A model generated the notes under the pieces. It ran no database searches. It saw only the letters and a list, made by a program, of their open reading frames with translations, and had not been told where the DNA came from. Shown here one piece after another: positions 62,449 to 64,000 of a DNA stretch of 64,000 nucleotides (positions are counted from its first letter, which is position 1; each line of letters begins with the position of its first letter). Position numbers and translations under genes: made by a program. Source of the stretch: Bifidobacterium avesanii (lineage in GTDB: Bacteria; Actinomycetota; Actinomycetes; Actinomycetales; Bifidobacteriaceae); the NCBI RefSeq assembly GCF_009299475.1, contig NZ_WBSN01000010.1, forward strand, positions 34,701 to 98,700, in the 5' to 3' direction.

Positions 62449-63510
62449 ATGGCACAAGGCAAGGTGATCGCAATGCCACCCAGCGGTAACCGGAGTACGC
62501 CGGTCATCAAGGACGTGGCGCAGCTCGCGGGCGTGTCCGTGCCCACGGTGTCGCGCTACCTCAACGGCACGGCCAAGGTCAGTCAGGAGAAGCGCGAGAA
62601 GATCGCGCAGGCCATCAAGCTGCTCGACTACAAGCCCAGCTTCGTCGCCCGCGCGCTCGCCAACAAGGTCATGGATTCGGTCACGCTGCTCACGTCGCTG
62701 AGCCGGTACTGGGCCACCACCGAGATCAACAGCGGCGCCGAGCACGCCGCGCGCGACCGCGGGTTCCTCTTCGGCGTGACCTCGCTGGACGGCATCTCCG
62801 ACGACGAGATCGAAAGCACCATCAACCGCGTGCTCTCCGCGAACCCGGCCGGCGTGATCGTGAGCGAATCCGACGAGATCGCCATTCAGGTGCTCCACCA
62901 GATCCCGAAGGACACGCCCCTGGTGCTCATCGGCGGCTCGCGCGGCGACGCGCCCTATCAGGTCATGCCGTCCGAGCGCGAGGGCGGCCGCGTGATCACC
63001 GAACATCTGCTGGGGCTCGGCCATCGCAACGTGGTGCACGTGCACCGTCCCGAAGGCCCGAACAACAACACGCGAACGCTCGGCTGGCGCGACGCTATGC
63101 GCGACGCGGGCATCCAGGCCGTCGAGGCGTATCAGGTGGGCTCCGATCTGGAGGAATCCGTGGAGCTCGGCCGCAAGCTCGCGCACGATCCGAACCTCAC
63201 CGCCATCTTCGCCGGCAACGATGAAACCGCCATCTCGCTCATCAAGGGTCTGCGCGACGAGGGCGTGCACGTGCCCGAGGACGTGTCCGTGGCCGGCTAC
63301 AACGACCAGCTGTTCTCCCGCATGTGGGATCCGCCGCTGACGAGCTACAGCCAGAACTTCGTGGACTTGGGCGCTGCCGCTTTCGAGATGCTGTACGCGC
63401 AGATCGAGGCCAAGCGCGCCGGCAACCCCGCGCCCGCGCCGGAATGCAGGGTGATCGAGGGCAGGCTCATGGTGCGCGACTCCACCGCCGCGCCGAGGAA
63501 CGCCGCTTAG
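62449..63510 (+). CDS. LacI-family transcription regulator 2
   Basis: A 353-residue repressor. The helix-turn-helix is VIKDVAQLAGVSVPTVSRYL, the hinge FVARALANKV, and the sensor domain has GYNDQLFSRMWDPPLTSY. Its position suggests control of the TGAAATCG(G/A)TTTCA class of sites (41779, 43586, 54336, 59320, 60709). GAAGGAG precedes the ATG. It closes the glycan locus. Confidence 0.93.
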   Translation: MAQGKVIAMPPSGNRSTPVIKDVAQLAGVSVPTVSRYLNGTAKVSQEKREKIAQAIKLLDYKPSFVARALANKVMDSVTLLTSLSRYWATTEINSGAEHAARDRGFLFGVTSLDGISDDEIESTINRVLSANPAGVIVSESDEIAIQVLHQIPKDTPLVLIGGSRGDAPYQVMPSEREGGRVITEHLLGLGHRNVVHVHRPEGPNNNTRTLGWRDAMRDAGIQAVEAYQVGSDLEESVELGRKLAHDPNLTAIFAGNDETAISLIKGLRDEGVHVPEDVSVAGYNDQLFSRMWDPPLTSYSQNFVDLGAAAFEMLYAQIEAKRAGNPAPAPECRVIEGRLMVRDSTAAPRNAA

Positions 63511-63880
63511 CCGTGGGTTCGTGTGGGCGCTCGTGCGGGGCGTGTGCTCGTGTGCGGGTGTGAGCGCATCTCGTGTGGATGCGTGGGCGCATGTAGGGTG
63601 TGCGGCCGCGGGACATGTAACCGTGCGTTCGCGCGGAGTGCGTGACCACGCGTGGGCGTGTGGGCGCGTGACCGTGTTCTCGTAACCATGGCTTGGACGT
63701 GGGCGTAGGCGTATGGCCATGTGATTACGCATGGGTGCGTGATCACACGGTCACGCGGTCACGCGGTCGCACGTGGTTGTTTGGACCGGTTCGCGCGTTG
63801 AAGCACTGAATCCGCTCATTCCATGGACCGTTTGCGGCGGATTGAGCGAATCCAGTGCGTGAGCCGCGGAAAAGGGGGTG
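63511..63880. other. Gene-free GT-rich region and family C palindrome beside an IS end
   Basis: No gene is seen. 63530-63770 is a degenerate GTGNGCGTGNG-type stretch. It is followed by the family C palindrome (63803-63858) and the IS3-family end at about 63879. Confidence 0.65.
63803..63858. repeat. Family C palindrome, copy 4
   Basis: GCACTGAATCCGCTCATT, a spacer with TTGCGGC, then GGATTGAGCGAATCCAGTGC. It is nearly the same as the unit at 27178-27232 and ends 20 nt before the IS end. Confidence 0.85.
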
Positions 63881-64000
63881 CGGACTTTTTCTTGGACGGC
63901 TACACCGCCAGCCCAAGGTGTCTGCGGTATTGCACCGGGCTCATCCAGCCCAGCGACTTCTTGATACGGGTCCCATTGTAATGGGACAGGTAGGCGGCCA
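63879..64000 (-). mobile_element. Right end of an IS3-family insertion sequence, cut by the window
   Basis: The sequence TGCGGACTTTTTCTTGGACG at 63879 has the TG-first form of IS3-family termini. The transposase reading frame inside it points out of the window. Confidence 0.75.
63900..64000 (-). CDS. IS3-family transposase, C-terminal fragment
   Basis: The minus-strand frame reads AAYLSHYNGTRIKKSLGWM then SPVQYRRHLGLAV and a stop. This is the typical end of IS3-family OrfB transposases (the YNxxR...L...SP.x.YR pattern). The remainder, including the DDE core, lies past the right edge. The intact copy status is unknown. Confidence 0.85.
   Translation of the reverse strand, partial: AAYLSHYNGTRIKKSLGWMSPVQYRRHLGLAV

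Overview
The window (about 65-67% GC by eye) reads as chromosomal DNA of a Bifidobacterium-like actinobacterium. This rests on the housekeeping content and order (rpmE-prfA-prmC, TsaC-WecA-guaB, orn), a lysine/ornithine-type MurE next to a FemABX protein, several leaderless start signals, a 24-residue bL37-like ribosomal protein, and a large sugar locus full of LacI-type control. The species cannot be named from sequence alone.

Layout. 1-3465: 3' part of smc. 3886-9446: cell-wall genes (ATP-grasp ligase, DegT-type aminotransferase, FemABX, MurE). 9562-17457: DEDDh exonuclease, SigH/SigR-type sigma factor with a Cys-rich partner, bL37-like protein, aldose epimerase, IspH, cyclopropane synthase, SDR and an ECF-transporter S component. 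17561-17634: tRNA with CAT anticodon. 17932-26832: housekeeping block (rpmE, prfA, prmC, acetyltransferase, TsaC-type protein, WecA-type transferase, guaB). 26833-28132: 1.3 kb with no recognisable gene, built of palindromes and degenerate repeats. 28133-30779: alpha-glucosidase and oligoribonuclease. 30817-34513: AT-rich, probably acquired secreted amidase-like gene with a two-component system. 34522-37078: Pif1-like helicase and a PfkB-fold protein lacking the catalytic Asp. 37619-63510: a 26-kb glycan-use locus. 63900-64000: the 3' end of an IS3-family transposase.

The glycan locus encodes cytoplasmic GH43, GH36, GH88 and GH28 enzymes plus a second beta-helix hydrolase, two related MFS permeases, two ABC importers (binding protein plus two permeases each, no ATPase), a DUF624/YesL-like membrane protein, an alpha/beta hydrolase, a nucleoside-hydrolase-like protein and two LacI regulators. 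The likely logic is import of short pectic or uronic-acid-bearing oligosaccharides and their breakdown inside the cell. Palindromic operators lie before nearly every transcription unit and fall into two classes that can be tentatively assigned to the two LacI proteins.

The most unusual feature is the number of large imperfect-palindrome elements in the intergenic spaces. At least four families have two or more copies here: a 96-nt element with two 26-nt arms and a constant 44-nt spacer (3779, 21409), a 110-nt element in opposite orientations (54081, 59149), a GCACTG...CAGTGC element (27178, 27258, 27339, 63803) and a long GGTGACA hairpin (27634, 43348). Several single-copy hairpins of the same style also occur. 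None resembles a CRISPR, tRNA or known riboswitch, and they may be REP-like repeats.
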